Source: CAVPDE01 sp963707125
GTDB lineage: Bacteria > Desulfobacterota > DSM-4660 > Desulfatiglandales > HGW-15
NCBI GenBank assembly: GCA_963707125.1
Contig: CAVPOU010000020.1
Location: 248,001 to 312,000, forward strand
DNA length: 64,000 nucleotides
Direction of reading: 5' to 3'
Numbering within the stretch: position 1 is the first letter of the stretch; every line of letters begins with the position of its first letter. A program made the position numbers and the translations under genes. Positions 51,024-62,295 of this stretch are shown here, one piece after another. The notes beneath the pieces are model-generated. The model saw nothing but the letters and a program-made list of their open reading frames with translations, was not told where the DNA came from and ran no database searches.

Positions 51024-54000
51024 TTATGCCGCTGCCAGTTTCTTGTAAGTTTCGAACCGATCCTTCATATCCTGTTCCGCCTTTGCGAAGAGCTTTTCCG
51101 CAGCATCCGGGAAAGTCCTGGTCAGGCTGGAATAGCGCACTTCCCCCATGAGAAATTCCTTGAAATTGCCGGCCGGCTCCTTGGAATCCAGGATAAAGGG
51201 GTTCTTGCCCTCCTCCTTGAGTCTGGGATCAAAGCGGTAGAGAGGCCAGTAACCGGTCTCCACGGCCAATTTCTCTTCATTCTGGGTCCTTCCCATGTTG
51301 ATCCCGTGGTTGATGCACGGAGAGTAAGCGATGACAAGGGAAGGCCCTTGGTAGCTTTCCGCTTCAAGAAACGCTTTCAGAACCTGGTTCTTGTTCGCAC
51401 CCATGGCGACGGAAGCCACGTAGGCGTAACCGTAGGTCATGGCCATGCGGCCCAGGTCTTTCTTTCGGGTCGGCTTACCGCTTGCGGCGAACTTTGCCAC
51501 AGCCCCGGTGGGCGTGGCTTTTGAGGACTGGCCTCCGGTGTTGGAGTAGACCTCCGTGTCGAGAACGAGAATGTTCACGTCATAGCCGCTCGCAATGACG
51601 TGATCCAGCCCTCCGTAGCCGATATCGTAAGCCCAACCGTCTCCGCCGAAGACCCAGATCGATTTCTTGGTCAGATAGTCGCTGCGGTTCAGGATCTCGA
51701 AGAGAAGGGGTGCGACCGGCGATTTTTTCTCAAAGAGTTCGGCTTCCAGAAGTTCCTCGATCTTCCCGCCGTATTCCTTTGATTTTTCCCCGTCCTGCAT
51801 GTGATCGAGCCAGAGCTGGAAGGCTTCTTTAAGTTCCGGCAAGATCTCCCCTTTAAGGGCGTCGCGAACAAGGTCAGCGAGCTTGTTCCTCCTCTGCATC
51901 ACGGCGAGGGCCATACCGAGCCCGTATTCCGCATTGTCTTCGAAAAGGGAGTTCGCCCATGCAGGGCCGTGGCCATCGTCATTCACCGTGTAGGGACAGC
52001 TCGGGGCGGAACCTCCGTAGATGGAGGAACAGCCTGTGGCATTGGCAATCAACATCCGGTCGCCGTAGAGCTGTGTGACGAGTTTGATGTAAGGGGTTTC
52101 GCCGCACCCCGGGCACGCTCCGGAAAACTCGAACAAAGGCTGCCTGAACTGGCTCCCCTTGACCGAGGTGGCGGGCATCACCTCGTCCATCACGGGAAGC
52201 TCGGTTGAAAAGATATGGTTCGGAATCTGTGCGTCCGTCTGGGTCTCCAGCGGTTTCATGACAAGGGCCTTTTGCTTGGCCGGGCAGATGTCCGCACAGT
52301 TGCCGCAGCCTGTGCAGTCCAGAGGGCTCACCTGGATCCGGAATTGGAGCTCTTTGAACTCCTTGCCCTTGGCCTCCACCGTGACAAATTCCTTGGGCGC
52401 GTCCTTGAGGTCTTCCTCTGACGCCAGAACCGGCCGAATGACCGCGTGGGGGCACACGAAAGCGCATTGGTTGCACTGGATGCAGTTTTCAGGAATCCAG
52501 ACCGGCACGTTGATGGCAATACCCCTTTTCTCATACTGGGTGGTGGCTGTGGGAAAAATCCCGTCTGCCGGGACCGCGCTCACCGGGAGTTTGTCTCCCT
52601 CCTGCGCCAACATGGGCCGCATCACTTTGGTCACGAATTCAGGCTCGCCTTTTTCAAGGTAAGCCTCCTGGCCCGCCTTGGCCCAGGCCGCAGGATAGGT
52701 GATCTCCTGGAGGGCGCCGACCGCACCATCCACAGCGGCCTCATTCATCTTTACGACGTCTCCTCCCTTTTTGCCGTAGCTTTTTTGGATGGCTTCCTTG
52801 ATATAGCGGAAAGCTTCTTCAGGCGGGATCACCTTGGCGATATGGAAGAAAGCCGCCTGCATGATCATGTTGATGCGGCCTCCCAGGCCAAGCTCGGTTG
52901 CGATTTTGACGGCGTCGATGTTGTAGAACTTGAGCTTTTTCTGGGCGATCGCGCGTTTCATGGGATTCGGCAGTTTGCTTTCCATTTCCTCCAGAGTCCA
53001 TGGAGAGTTCAGGAGAAAAGCGCCTCCCTCTCTGATTCCCGCCAGGATGTCGTACTGGGTGACAAAGGCCGGATTGTGGCAGGCAATGAAATCCGAGTGA
53101 GTCAGAAGGTAGGGCGACTGGATTTTGCTTGGCGAAAACCGAAGATGGCTCACGGTGATGCCGCCGGACTTCTTGGCGTCATAGGCAAAATAGGCCTGGG
53201 CATACATGCTCGTGTTTTCACCGATAATCTTGATGGAGTTCTTGTTCGCGCCCACCGTGCCGTCCGCACCAAGACCCCAGAATTTGCACCTCACCGTGCC
53301 TTTGGGCGCAGGGTCAATGTCCGCCCCAAGGCCCAGGGAGGTGTGAGACACGTCATCCACAATCCCCACGGTAAAGTGGTTCTTGGGCGCTGAACCTCTC
53401 AGATTGTCAAAAACGGCTTTGACCATGATGGGAGTGAAATCCTTGCTTCCCAACCCGTACCGGCCTCCGACCATGAGGGGAGTGCTGCTTTTCCCTTGAT
53501 AGACCGTGGAGACATCTCTGTAAAGAGGTTCTCCGAGGGCGCCGGGAGATTTGGTCCGGTCGAGCACGGCAATTCTTTTGACCGTGGAGGGAAGGGCCCT
53601 CAGAAAATGCTCCTCGGAAAAAGGATGGTAGAGCCGGACTTTGATCAGGCCGACTTTCTCTCCGAGCCCGTTGAGGTGGTTGACCGTTTCCTCGATCACA
53701 TCACAGCTCGATGCCATGGCGATGATGACCCGGTCCGCCTCCGGGTCGCCGGCGTAATCAAAAAGATTGTACCGCCTGCCCGTGAGATCCCCTACCTTTT
53801 GCATCTCTTCCTGAACCACGTAAGGAATCCTTGCAAAGTAAGGGTTTGCCGCTTCCTTGCTCTGGAAGAAAATGTCGGGGTTCTGGGCCGTGCCGCGCAG
53901 CTGCGGATACTCCGGATTCATGCAACGGCTTCTGAAATCCTCGAGGCCTTCCAAGTCGATGAGCTTGGCCATATCCGCATAGTCGATGAGTTCGATCTTC

Positions 54001-54542
54001 TGGATTTCCATGGAAGTCCGGAACCCGTCGAAAAAATGCAGGAAGGGAAGGCTCAGGCGGATGCTGGAGAGGTGCGCCACGAGAGCCAGATCCATGACCT
54101 CCTGCACAGAGGCGGAAGCCAGTAAAGAGAACCCTGTTTCACGAACCGCATTGACATCGGAATGATCTCCGAAGATGGAGAGCGCATGAGCGGCGACGGC
54201 TCGCGCCGAAACGTGAAAGACCGTGGGCATCAGTTCACCGGCAATCTTGTACATGTTGGGAATCATGAGGAGAAGGCCCTGCGACGCGGTAAAGGTGGTG
54301 GAGAGCGCTCCTGCAGACAGAGCCCCGTGCACGGCACCGGCTGCACCGGCTTCTGATTGCATCTCAACTACCTTCAGAACCTGTCCGAAGATGTTTTTTC
54401 TTCCGTGGGCGGCCCAGTCATCGCAGTATTCTCCCATGCTGCTCGACGGGGTGATGGGATAGATCGCTGCCACTTCACTAAGCGCATAAGCCACATGCGC
54501 CGCTGCTTCATTTCCTTCAATGGTTTGCATCTTTTCGTTCAT
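51024..54542 (-). CDS. nifJ: Pyruvate:ferredoxin (flavodoxin) oxidoreductase
   Basis: A 1172-residue single-chain enzyme. Domains in order: pyruvate-binding alpha (IYPITPSSSMGEYCDDWA), gamma (VGANKNSIKIIGENTSMYAQ), a two-[4Fe-4S] ferredoxin-like domain (CIQCNQCAFVCPHA near 685, CTGCGNCADICPA near 740), and the thiamine domain (FSGACPGCGETPYIK with further Cys; GGDGWAYDIGYGGLDH; SNTGGQSSKATPTGA). It interconverts pyruvate and acetyl-CoA plus CO2 with ferredoxin as electron carrier. The start has AAGGAG. It lies 21 bases after mdh, and is probably co-transcribed. Confidence 0.97.
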   Translation of the reverse strand: MNEKMQTIEGNEAAAHVAYALSEVAAIYPITPSSSMGEYCDDWAAHGRKNIFGQVLKVVEMQSEAGAAGAVHGALSAGALSTTFTASQGLLLMIPNMYKIAGELMPTVFHVSARAVAAHALSIFGDHSDVNAVRETGFSLLASASVQEVMDLALVAHLSSIRLSLPFLHFFDGFRTSMEIQKIELIDYADMAKLIDLEGLEDFRSRCMNPEYPQLRGTAQNPDIFFQSKEAANPYFARIPYVVQEEMQKVGDLTGRRYNLFDYAGDPEADRVIIAMASSCDVIEETVNHLNGLGEKVGLIKVRLYHPFSEEHFLRALPSTVKRIAVLDRTKSPGALGEPLYRDVSTVYQGKSSTPLMVGGRYGLGSKDFTPIMVKAVFDNLRGSAPKNHFTVGIVDDVSHTSLGLGADIDPAPKGTVRCKFWGLGADGTVGANKNSIKIIGENTSMYAQAYFAYDAKKSGGITVSHLRFSPSKIQSPYLLTHSDFIACHNPAFVTQYDILAGIREGGAFLLNSPWTLEEMESKLPNPMKRAIAQKKLKFYNIDAVKIATELGLGGRINMIMQAAFFHIAKVIPPEEAFRYIKEAIQKSYGKKGGDVVKMNEAAVDGAVGALQEITYPAAWAKAGQEAYLEKGEPEFVTKVMRPMLAQEGDKLPVSAVPADGIFPTATTQYEKRGIAINVPVWIPENCIQCNQCAFVCPHAVIRPVLASEEDLKDAPKEFVTVEAKGKEFKELQFRIQVSPLDCTGCGNCADICPAKQKALVMKPLETQTDAQIPNHIFSTELPVMDEVMPATSVKGSQFRQPLFEFSGACPGCGETPYIKLVTQLYGDRMLIANATGCSSIYGGSAPSCPYTVNDDGHGPAWANSLFEDNAEYGLGMALAVMQRRNKLADLVRDALKGEILPELKEAFQLWLDHMQDGEKSKEYGGKIEELLEAELFEKKSPVAPLLFEILNRSDYLTKKSIWVFGGDGWAYDIGYGGLDHVIASGYDVNILVLDTEVYSNTGGQSSKATPTGAVAKFAASGKPTRKKDLGRMAMTYGYAYVASVAMGANKNQVLKAFLEAESYQGPSLVIAYSPCINHGINMGRTQNEEKLAVETGYWPLYRFDPRLKEEGKNPFILDSKEPAGNFKEFLMGEVRYSSLTRTFPDAAEKLFAKAEQDMKDRFETYKKLAAA

Positions 54543-54563
54543 TTTCTATGTCTCCTTTTAATC

Positions 54564-55502
54564 TTATTTGCTCAAACGCTTCATGTCCTCCACCAGTTTG
54601 CGAACCGCATCCGCAGAGAACTGAAGCGCTTTTTTCTCTTCTTCGTTCAGCTTGATCTCAATGACTTGTTCGATGCCTTTGGCGCCCAGTTTCACGGGCA
54701 CGCCGATAAAAAGATTGTTGATGCCGTATTCTCCCTCAAGATAGGTGGTGCAAGGAAGGATTTTTTTCTTGTCCTTCAGAATGGCTTCAGCCATCTCAAC
54801 CGCGGCAGAAGCGGGCGCGTAATAGGCGCTGCCTGTCTTGAGGAGGCCGACGATCTCCGCGCCGCCGCTTCTGGTCCTGTCTTCGAGCGCCTTGATCCTG
54901 GCCGGCGGAAGCAGCTCGGTGATGGGTATTCCTCCGACCGTGGAATAGCGCGATACGGGAACCATGGTGTCCCCGTGGCCTCCCAGAACAAAAGCGTGGA
55001 TATTCTCCACCGACACATTGAGTTCCATGCCGATGAAGGCGCGGAAACGCGCTGAATCCAGCACTCCGGCCATGCCCATGATCCGTTGCTTCGGGAAACC
55101 GCTCACGTCGTAGGCCACGTGGCACATGGCGTCCAGCGGGTTGCTGACGATAATGAGAATCGAATTCGGCGCCACGGCGGCGACTTCCCGCACCACCGTT
55201 GTCATAATGCCCATGTTGGTGGCCAGCAAGTCGTCCCTGCTCATCCCGGGCTTGCGGGGAATCCCTGCGGTGATAATGATGATGTCCGAACCTTCGGCAT
55301 TGGCGTATTGATTGGTGCATCCCAGAATTCTGCAATCATGCCCTTCAATGGGGGCCGCCTCTGCCAGGTCCAGGGCTTTGCCTGCAGGGACTCCTTCCAA
55401 CACGTCGAGGAGAACGACATCGGCCAGCTCTTTTTCAGCCAGGCGCATCGCTGCGGTTGCGCCCACATTGCCTGCCCCGATCACGGTGACTTTTCTTCGC
55501 AT
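54564..55502 (-). CDS. mdh: Malate dehydrogenase
   Basis: A 312-residue NAD-dependent malate dehydrogenase of the LDH-like type. VIGAGNVGATAAMRLAEKEL binds NAD, with Asp in VVLLDVLEG favouring NAD over NADP. The substrate loop IPRKPGMSRDDLLATN has the Arg residues typical of malate enzymes; IIIVSNPLDAM and GGHGDTMVPVSRYS with the catalytic His follow. ATG 55502 follows AAGGAG; a TTG six bases upstream is rejected. It converts malate and oxaloacetate, and lies between succinate dehydrogenase and nifJ. Confidence 0.95.
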   Translation of the reverse strand: MRRKVTVIGAGNVGATAAMRLAEKELADVVLLDVLEGVPAGKALDLAEAAPIEGHDCRILGCTNQYANAEGSDIIIITAGIPRKPGMSRDDLLATNMGIMTTVVREVAAVAPNSILIIVSNPLDAMCHVAYDVSGFPKQRIMGMAGVLDSARFRAFIGMELNVSVENIHAFVLGGHGDTMVPVSRYSTVGGIPITELLPPARIKALEDRTRSGGAEIVGLLKTGSAYYAPASAAVEMAEAILKDKKKILPCTTYLEGEYGINNLFIGVPVKLGAKGIEQVIEIKLNEEEKKALQFSADAVRKLVEDMKRLSK

Positions 55503-55585
55503 GGTCAAACTCCTTTCATTCTGAATCCCGATTTCACGAGGGATCTATAGATGATTTGCTAATCCTGTTGCCATCGGTAACCTCT

Positions 55586-55737
55586 AAATCCGAAGCACGA
55601 AATCCGAAATTCGAAACAAATCAAAAATTCAAATGATCAAATGTTCAAAACGAAAACCCATCAGCTTGCAGTTTTGGTCATTTGAATTTGGATCATTGGA
55701 GTTTGTTTCGGATTTCGATCTTCGAATTTCTAATTTT
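55586..55737. repeat. Family F inverted repeat (CGAAATCCGAAATTCGAA type)
   Basis: AAATCCGAAGCACGAAATCC, AAATTCGAAACAAATC and AAATTCAAATGATCAAATG face GGTCATTTGAATTTGGATCA, TTGTTTCGGATTTCG and CTTCGAATTTCTAATTT. The full stretch is a long AT-rich inverted repeat between sdhB and mdh. No gene or strong promoter is seen in the 55503-55794 gap otherwise. Confidence 0.75.
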
Positions 55738-55794
55738 ATGACCATCGATGATGCAACCAAACCCCAAAATGAAACGCTTTCTGATGACACCGAA

Positions 55795-56588
55795 TCACTC
55801 GTCTTCTCCTGCTTTCGTCTCTTCTCCCATTTTCTCGGCGGAAACAAAGCTCGCCTTCAAGAACTCCCGGTTGAAACGAGCAATATTGGAAATGGAAATC
55901 TCCTTAGGACAGGCCGCCTCGCATTCCTTGTGATTGCTGCAATTTCCGAAACCCAGCTCATCCATTTTCTGAATCATGGCAAGGGCGCGTTTGGCCGCTT
56001 CAGGCTTTCCCTGGGGCAGAAGCACGAGATGGGAAATCTTGGCCCCCGTGAAGAGCATCGCAGAGGCATTGGGGCAGGCCGCCACACAGGCGCCGCAACC
56101 GATGCATGCGGCGGCATCCATGGCCAGTTCGGCCATATCCGCCGGGACAGGGATGCTGTTCGCTTCCGGAGCCTGGCTGGTGTTCACGGAAACGTAACCC
56201 CCAGACTGGATGATCTGGTCAAAGGCACTGCGGTCCACGACCAGGTCTTTGATCATGTTGAAGGCGCGAGCCCGGAAAGGCTCGATCACCAGGGTCTCTC
56301 CGTCCTTGAAGTGTCTCATGTGGAGCTGGCAAAGGGTCGTTCCTTTTTCAGGACCGTGGGCCAGGCCGTTGACCACACTCCCGCAGCTCCCGCAGATCCC
56401 TTCGCGGCAGTCATGGTCAAAAGCAATGGGATCCTTTCCCTGATGCACAAGGGTCTCGTTGACCACATCGAGCATTTCCAGGAAGGACATGTCCGTGGAG
56501 ATGTCTTTGGCCTCATAGGTTTCGAAAATCCCCTTCTGGTCAGGACCTTTTTGCCGCCATACCTTGAGAGTCAGATGAATGGTCTTGC

Positions 56589-56592
<4 letters not shown>
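55795..56592 (-). CDS. sdhB: Succinate dehydrogenase/fumarate reductase, iron-sulfur subunit
   Basis: A 265-residue subunit with three clusters: [2Fe-2S] from CREGICGSCGSVVNG with a later Cys (TLCQLH), [4Fe-4S] from CIGCGACVAACPNAS, and a third cluster from CSNHKECEAACPKEI. It conducts electrons between the flavin and the membrane cytochrome b. ATG 56592 overlaps the sdhA stop (ATGA); the frame upstream of it is not used. It belongs to the non-E. coli branch seen in Bacteroidetes, Bdellovibrio and deltaproteobacteria. Confidence 0.95.
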
Positions 56593-58502
<1,910 letters not shown>

Positions 58503-58517
58503 AAAAGGTCCTCCGTT

Positions 58518-59162
58518 CTACAAGGACAAAAAAACAAAAACCGGGATAGACGCAAAGCCGATCCCGATGATGAGACTGAAGATGATCCCCAGGCGCTCGA
58601 CAAGGGGCATGTACTTAGGGTGGCTGAGCCCGAGCGTCTGGAACCCGCTCCAGAAACCATGGCTCACGTGAAACGCGACGACGATCACTCCCGCAACATA
58701 AAAAAGAGTCCAGAAATTGAAATCCGCGAAGGTGCTGGAGAGGATCACGAAGTCATTGATGGTCATCTTGTCGACGAAACGGAACTTGATGAGATGGACG
58801 ATGACAAAAATCAGGATCAGCGCGCCCGTGTAAGGCGCGGTCGTCGACCCAATAGTCTGGCCTCCGGCGCTCTTTTTGACCGCATAGGGAACAGGTCTTG
58901 CCTTGCGATTTTCAAGAAAAAGAAAAAGCCCCATGCCGATGTGAAAAACCGCGAAGAAGATGAGGCCGAATTCTGCAAGGGTCACCAGGGATTCAAAGGA
59001 ATGCAACCGGTCCACATAGGAGAGAAAGTAGTCCTTCCCCGCATAGATCGTAAAATTTCCAATGAGGTGGACGGTGACAAACAGGCAAAACGAAAGACCC
59101 GTGACCGCCATGATCTGCTTTCTGCCGATGGAACTCGTGAAGGTTTTCACCAGCCAGTTCAT
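58518..59162 (-). CDS. sdhC: Succinate dehydrogenase/fumarate reductase, cytochrome b subunit
   Basis: A 214-residue five-helix membrane subunit (near 18-38, 62-84, 111-129, 150-172, 190-212). His32, His74, His123 and His165 lie in helices and fit two b hemes; His54 and His168 are further candidates. This single-protein, di-heme type (TIGR02046-like) reacts with menaquinone in anaerobes. ATG 59162 is preceded by GGGGAAAG; the frame upstream of it is not used. It opens the sdhCAB operon. Confidence 0.9.
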   Translation of the reverse strand: MNWLVKTFTSSIGRKQIMAVTGLSFCLFVTVHLIGNFTIYAGKDYFLSYVDRLHSFESLVTLAEFGLIFFAVFHIGMGLFLFLENRKARPVPYAVKKSAGGQTIGSTTAPYTGALILIFVIVHLIKFRFVDKMTINDFVILSSTFADFNFWTLFYVAGVIVVAFHVSHGFWSGFQTLGLSHPKYMPLVERLGIIFSLIIGIGFASIPVFVFLSL

Positions 59163-59207
59163 TTTTCTTTCCCCGTGATCGAAAAATCTATTCCGTACAT
59201 CAAAAGC

Positions 59208-59232
59208 CAAAGGCGGGCACACCTGACCCGCC
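59208..59232 (-). terminator. Hairpin downstream of the carboxyltransferase gene
   Basis: Read leftward, GGCGGG at 59232-59227 pairs with CCCGCC at 59217-59212 around a nine-base loop, then TTTGGCTTTTG follows. The weak T-run makes it a possible but poor intrinsic terminator between pycB and sdhC. A second hairpin, CTCCG..CGGAG, lies at 59258-59274 without a T-run. Confidence 0.4.
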
Positions 59233-59289
59233 TGTAGCATCCTCTCTGTTTTCAGGACTCCGCCCGGGACGGAGGAAAACGTGCCTTGA

Positions 59290-60786
59290 TCACAATGACG
59301 CCTTACAAACCTGCTCCAGCGCCGCAGCCATGGCCGTATCTTCTTTTCGGATATCGTCCAGGGTCTTCGGCTTGACCGAAGTCGGCCTCTGCTCCAGCCC
59401 GTACTTCCATTTCAGAAACTGCTCCCCGGTGGTCGGGTAAAGAGCATACACCAGAAGGTCGAAGTCGTCCTTGGCCAGGTTTCCGATTTTGGCCCTGGCT
59501 TTTTCGAGTTCCGGTTCGAGATAGTCCGCTGCACGGCCGGTGATGGGAGTTTCACCCCGCTTGTACCCCTTGAGAACTTTTTTCTGCACTTCAGGATCCA
59601 CGGGGGTCGGGGTTTTCCCGTAAAGGCCATAGACGAGGTCTTTGACTTCGTTGGTCACCATCTTGTACTTGCCGAAAAGGACATTCAGCACAGCCTGCAC
59701 GCCGACGATCTGAGAGGTCGGCGTGACCAGAGGCGGGGTCCCCAGTTCTTTCCGCGTCACCGCCACCTCCCCGTAGACTTCCTGGAGACGGTGAAGCGCT
59801 TTGGCTTCCTTGAGCTGGCTGACCAGATTGGAAATCATGCCGCCCGGCACCTGGTGAACCAGCACTCCGGTATCAATGACGGACATGGTGTGCTTCGCCA
59901 GGTAATCGCGATACTTGGGCGCAACGGTCTCGATGTGCTGTCCGCATTCCAGGAGCAGGTTCAGATTGAATTCCGGATCCCTGTCCGTGCCCACGAGGGT
60001 GGCCACGATCGGCTCCACTGCGGGCTGAGACGTTCTCAACGCAAAAGGGGCCAGACAGGTGTCCACGATGTCCACGCCGGCCTTGATCGCTTCAAGGTAG
60101 ACCATGGAGGCCATTCCGCTGGTATAGTGGGTGTGGAGGTGAATAGGGATCTTGATCACCTTCTTGAGCTCCGTGATGAGCCTGGCGATGTCGAAGGGCG
60201 CCATGATCCCGGCCATGTCCTTGAGGCAAAGGGAATCTGCGCCCATGCTCTGGATCTCTTTAGCCTTGGAGATATAATAGTTCAGGTTGAACACCTCGCC
60301 GCCCATCCGCCGTCCCGTCAAGGTGTAACAGATGGTGCCCTGAAAGTGCTTTCCGTTGGCTTTGATCCTTTCCACAACGGTTTCGAAGTTGCGAAAGTCG
60401 TTGAGCGCGTCGAAAACCCGGAAGATGTCCATGCCGGCTTCGGCGGTTTTGTCCACAAACATCCGGGCCACGTCGTCGGCGTAGTTCCGGTAGCCCACCA
60501 GGTTCTGGCCTCTCAGCAGCATGTTGAAAGGGGTCTTCTTGATGTATTTTTTCAGGGTTTTGATCCGCTCAAAAGGGTCTTCGCCCAGAAAACGATGCAT
60601 GGTATCAAAGGTGGCTCCTCCCCACACTTCCATGGCCCAGAAGCCGATCTGGTCCATTCTCTCGGCAATAGGGAGCATGTCCTCCGTTCTCATCCTAGTG
60701 GCCAGGGTGGACTGATGCCCATCCCTGAAGGTATTGTCCTGAATCTTTATGGGGTTCTTAGGACCGCCTTCAAGATATGCGTTCAT
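59290..60786 (-). CDS. pycB: Pyruvate carboxylase / oxaloacetate decarboxylase carboxyltransferase subunit, no biotin domain
   Basis: A 498-residue carboxyltransferase. DNTFRDGHQSTLATRMRTED near the start is the family motif (Asp and Gln bind metal and substrate), KDMAGIMAPFDIARLI and IHLHTHYTSGMASMVYLEA follow with the metal-binding His pair, and a conserved carboxylase domain ends the protein (PPLVTPTSQIVGVQAVLNVL). It lacks the C-terminal biotinyl domain (AMKM motif) of OadA and many PycB proteins, so it must use a separate biotin carrier. It moves CO2 between biotin and pyruvate/oxaloacetate. GGAGG precedes ATG 60786. Confidence 0.92.
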   Translation of the reverse strand: MNAYLEGGPKNPIKIQDNTFRDGHQSTLATRMRTEDMLPIAERMDQIGFWAMEVWGGATFDTMHRFLGEDPFERIKTLKKYIKKTPFNMLLRGQNLVGYRNYADDVARMFVDKTAEAGMDIFRVFDALNDFRNFETVVERIKANGKHFQGTICYTLTGRRMGGEVFNLNYYISKAKEIQSMGADSLCLKDMAGIMAPFDIARLITELKKVIKIPIHLHTHYTSGMASMVYLEAIKAGVDIVDTCLAPFALRTSQPAVEPIVATLVGTDRDPEFNLNLLLECGQHIETVAPKYRDYLAKHTMSVIDTGVLVHQVPGGMISNLVSQLKEAKALHRLQEVYGEVAVTRKELGTPPLVTPTSQIVGVQAVLNVLFGKYKMVTNEVKDLVYGLYGKTPTPVDPEVQKKVLKGYKRGETPITGRAADYLEPELEKARAKIGNLAKDDFDLLVYALYPTTGEQFLKWKYGLEQRPTSVKPKTLDDIRKEDTAMAAALEQVCKASL

Positions 60787-60827
60787 TCTAAACCTCCGAT
60801 TCGATTAGAGCTCTAACTCACGATCAA

Positions 60828-60855
60828 ACCATAACACACTCAGAGCGCATGTCAA
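60828..60855 (-). promoter_or_regulatory. Candidate sigma70 promoter of pycB
   Basis: Read leftward, TTGACA at 60855-60850 and TATGGT at 60833-60828 are 16 bases apart, about 40 bases before the start codon. The -35 box is perfect. It starts right after the third importer operon ends. Confidence 0.55.
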
Positions 60856-60861
60856 TGGTTG

Positions 60862-61566
60862 CTAAATCCCCAGATACGCCTCCTTCACATGCTCGTTGGC
60901 CATCAGGGCTTGGCCCGTGCCTTCAAGGACTACGCGTCCGTTTTCGAGCACATAGGCGCGATGGCACATAGCCAGCGTCTGGCGCACGTTCTGTTCCACA
61001 AGGAGAACCGTGACTCCTTCTTCATTGATCTTGCGCACGATGCGGAAAATATCTTGAACAAGAATCGGTGCGAGGCCGAGGGAAGGTTCATCGAACATCA
61101 TGAGCTTGGGGAGGGACATAAGGCCTCTGCCCACGGCGAGCATCTGCTGCTCACCTCCGGAAAGGGTACCGGCCAGTTGTTTTTTCCTCTCTAGAAGCCG
61201 CGGGAAAAGCCCGTAAACGCGCTCCATGGTCTTGAATCGGTTGGCCTTGGCTTCCGGGTAAAGCGTCCCCATGATCAGGTTCTCCTCTACGCTCATCTGG
61301 GGAAAGAGCCGCCTGCCTTCGGGCACATGCACGATCCCGTGAGCAATCACGTTGTAGGGGGGTGTCTTGTCCAGCCGGATCCCGTCAAACTCGATGCTTC
61401 CCTTTCGCGGGGTGAGGAGGGAAGAAATGGTTCGGATCGTCGTAGATTTCCCTGCTCCGTTGGCGCCGACAAGCACCAGGATTTCCGTCTCCTTCACTTC
61501 AAAGGAGACGTCCCAGAGCACCTGAAGATCGCCGTAAAAGACGTCAATGCCGTTAACCTTGAGCAT
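60862..61566 (-). CDS. livF: Liv-type ABC importer ATPase, LivF (system 3)
   Basis: A 234-residue LivF of normal length. MLKVNGIDVFYGDLQVLWDV, Walker A LVGANGAGKSTTIRTISS, the signature GTLSGGEQQMLAVGRGLM, Walker B LMMFDEPSLGLAP and VLLVEQNVRQTLAMCHRAYV are all typical. The start codon lies 14 bases inside livG. This system is closer to standard branched-chain amino-acid importers than systems 1 and 2, since no ligase is interleaved. Confidence 0.94.
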   Translation of the reverse strand: MLKVNGIDVFYGDLQVLWDVSFEVKETEILVLVGANGAGKSTTIRTISSLLTPRKGSIEFDGIRLDKTPPYNVIAHGIVHVPEGRRLFPQMSVEENLIMGTLYPEAKANRFKTMERVYGLFPRLLERKKQLAGTLSGGEQQMLAVGRGLMSLPKLMMFDEPSLGLAPILVQDIFRIVRKINEEGVTVLLVEQNVRQTLAMCHRAYVLENGRVVLEGTGQALMANEHVKEAYLGI

Positions 61567-62278
61567 ATTCCTCTCCCAAATAGGCTTCGATCACTGCACG
61601 GTTGTTTGCCACTTCCTTAGGTGTGCCCTGCGCAATGGTTTGCCCGAAATTAATGGCGTGGATACGATCGGAAATGGTCATGATGACTTTCATGATGTGC
61701 TCGACGATCAGGATGGTCACGCCGCTGTCCCTGATTTTCTTGATGAGATCAATCGCCTCGTCCAGTTCAGAGGGATTGAGACCGGCTGCGGTTTCATCCA
61801 GAAGGATGAGTTCGGGTTTCGTGGCCATCGCTCTGGCAATTTCCAGCCTTTTTCTCCCTGCGATGGGAAGGCTCTTTGCCTGCTTGTCTTTTTCGCTGAG
61901 AAGGTTGCAAAAACCCAGCACCCGGTGAGCCTCCTCTTTCGCTTCTTTGATGGTGTTGACCCTGCAGAAGGCAGAAGCGGTCACATTGTCAAGCACACTC
62001 ATCCTGGCCAGGGGCTTCACCACCTGGAACGTGCGGCCGATGCCCAAGTGGCAAACCTGATGCGTCTTGAGGCCTTTGATGCTTCGGTCTTTGAAAACGA
62101 TATCTCCTGCGGTGATGGGGAAGAAATTGCCGATGCAGTTGAAGATGGTCGTCTTGCCCGAACCGTTCGGTCCGATGAGGCCGAAGATCTCCCCTTTTTC
62201 CACCTGGAAAGTGACATCGTTCACGGCCAGGAGGCCTCCGAAGGCTTTCACCAATTTTTTTAATTCTAGGAGTGCCAT
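61553..62278 (-). CDS. livG: Liv-type ABC importer ATPase, LivG (system 3)
   Basis: A 241-residue LivG. Walker A is LIGPNGSGKTTIFNCIGN; IGRTFQVVKPLARMS is the Q-loop region. The signature region SLPIAGRKRLEIARAMATKP departs from both LSGGQ and the LPYG form, and Walker B is LILLDETAAGLNPSE with Glu-Thr where Glu-Pro is usual. HIMKVIMTISDRIHAINFG holds the switch His. It overlaps livF by 14 bases and begins 17 bases after livM. Confidence 0.93.
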   Translation of the reverse strand: MALLELKKLVKAFGGLLAVNDVTFQVEKGEIFGLIGPNGSGKTTIFNCIGNFFPITAGDIVFKDRSIKGLKTHQVCHLGIGRTFQVVKPLARMSVLDNVTASAFCRVNTIKEAKEEAHRVLGFCNLLSEKDKQAKSLPIAGRKRLEIARAMATKPELILLDETAAGLNPSELDEAIDLIKKIRDSGVTILIVEHIMKVIMTISDRIHAINFGQTIAQGTPKEVANNRAVIEAYLGEEYAQG

Positions 62279-62295
62279 GGTTTATCCCTTTCCCA

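Noticed and set aside
52446..53393. A 315-codon open frame antisense to nifJ
   Set aside because: The nifJ frame is conserved throughout; the antisense frame has no recognisable domain or ribosome binding site.
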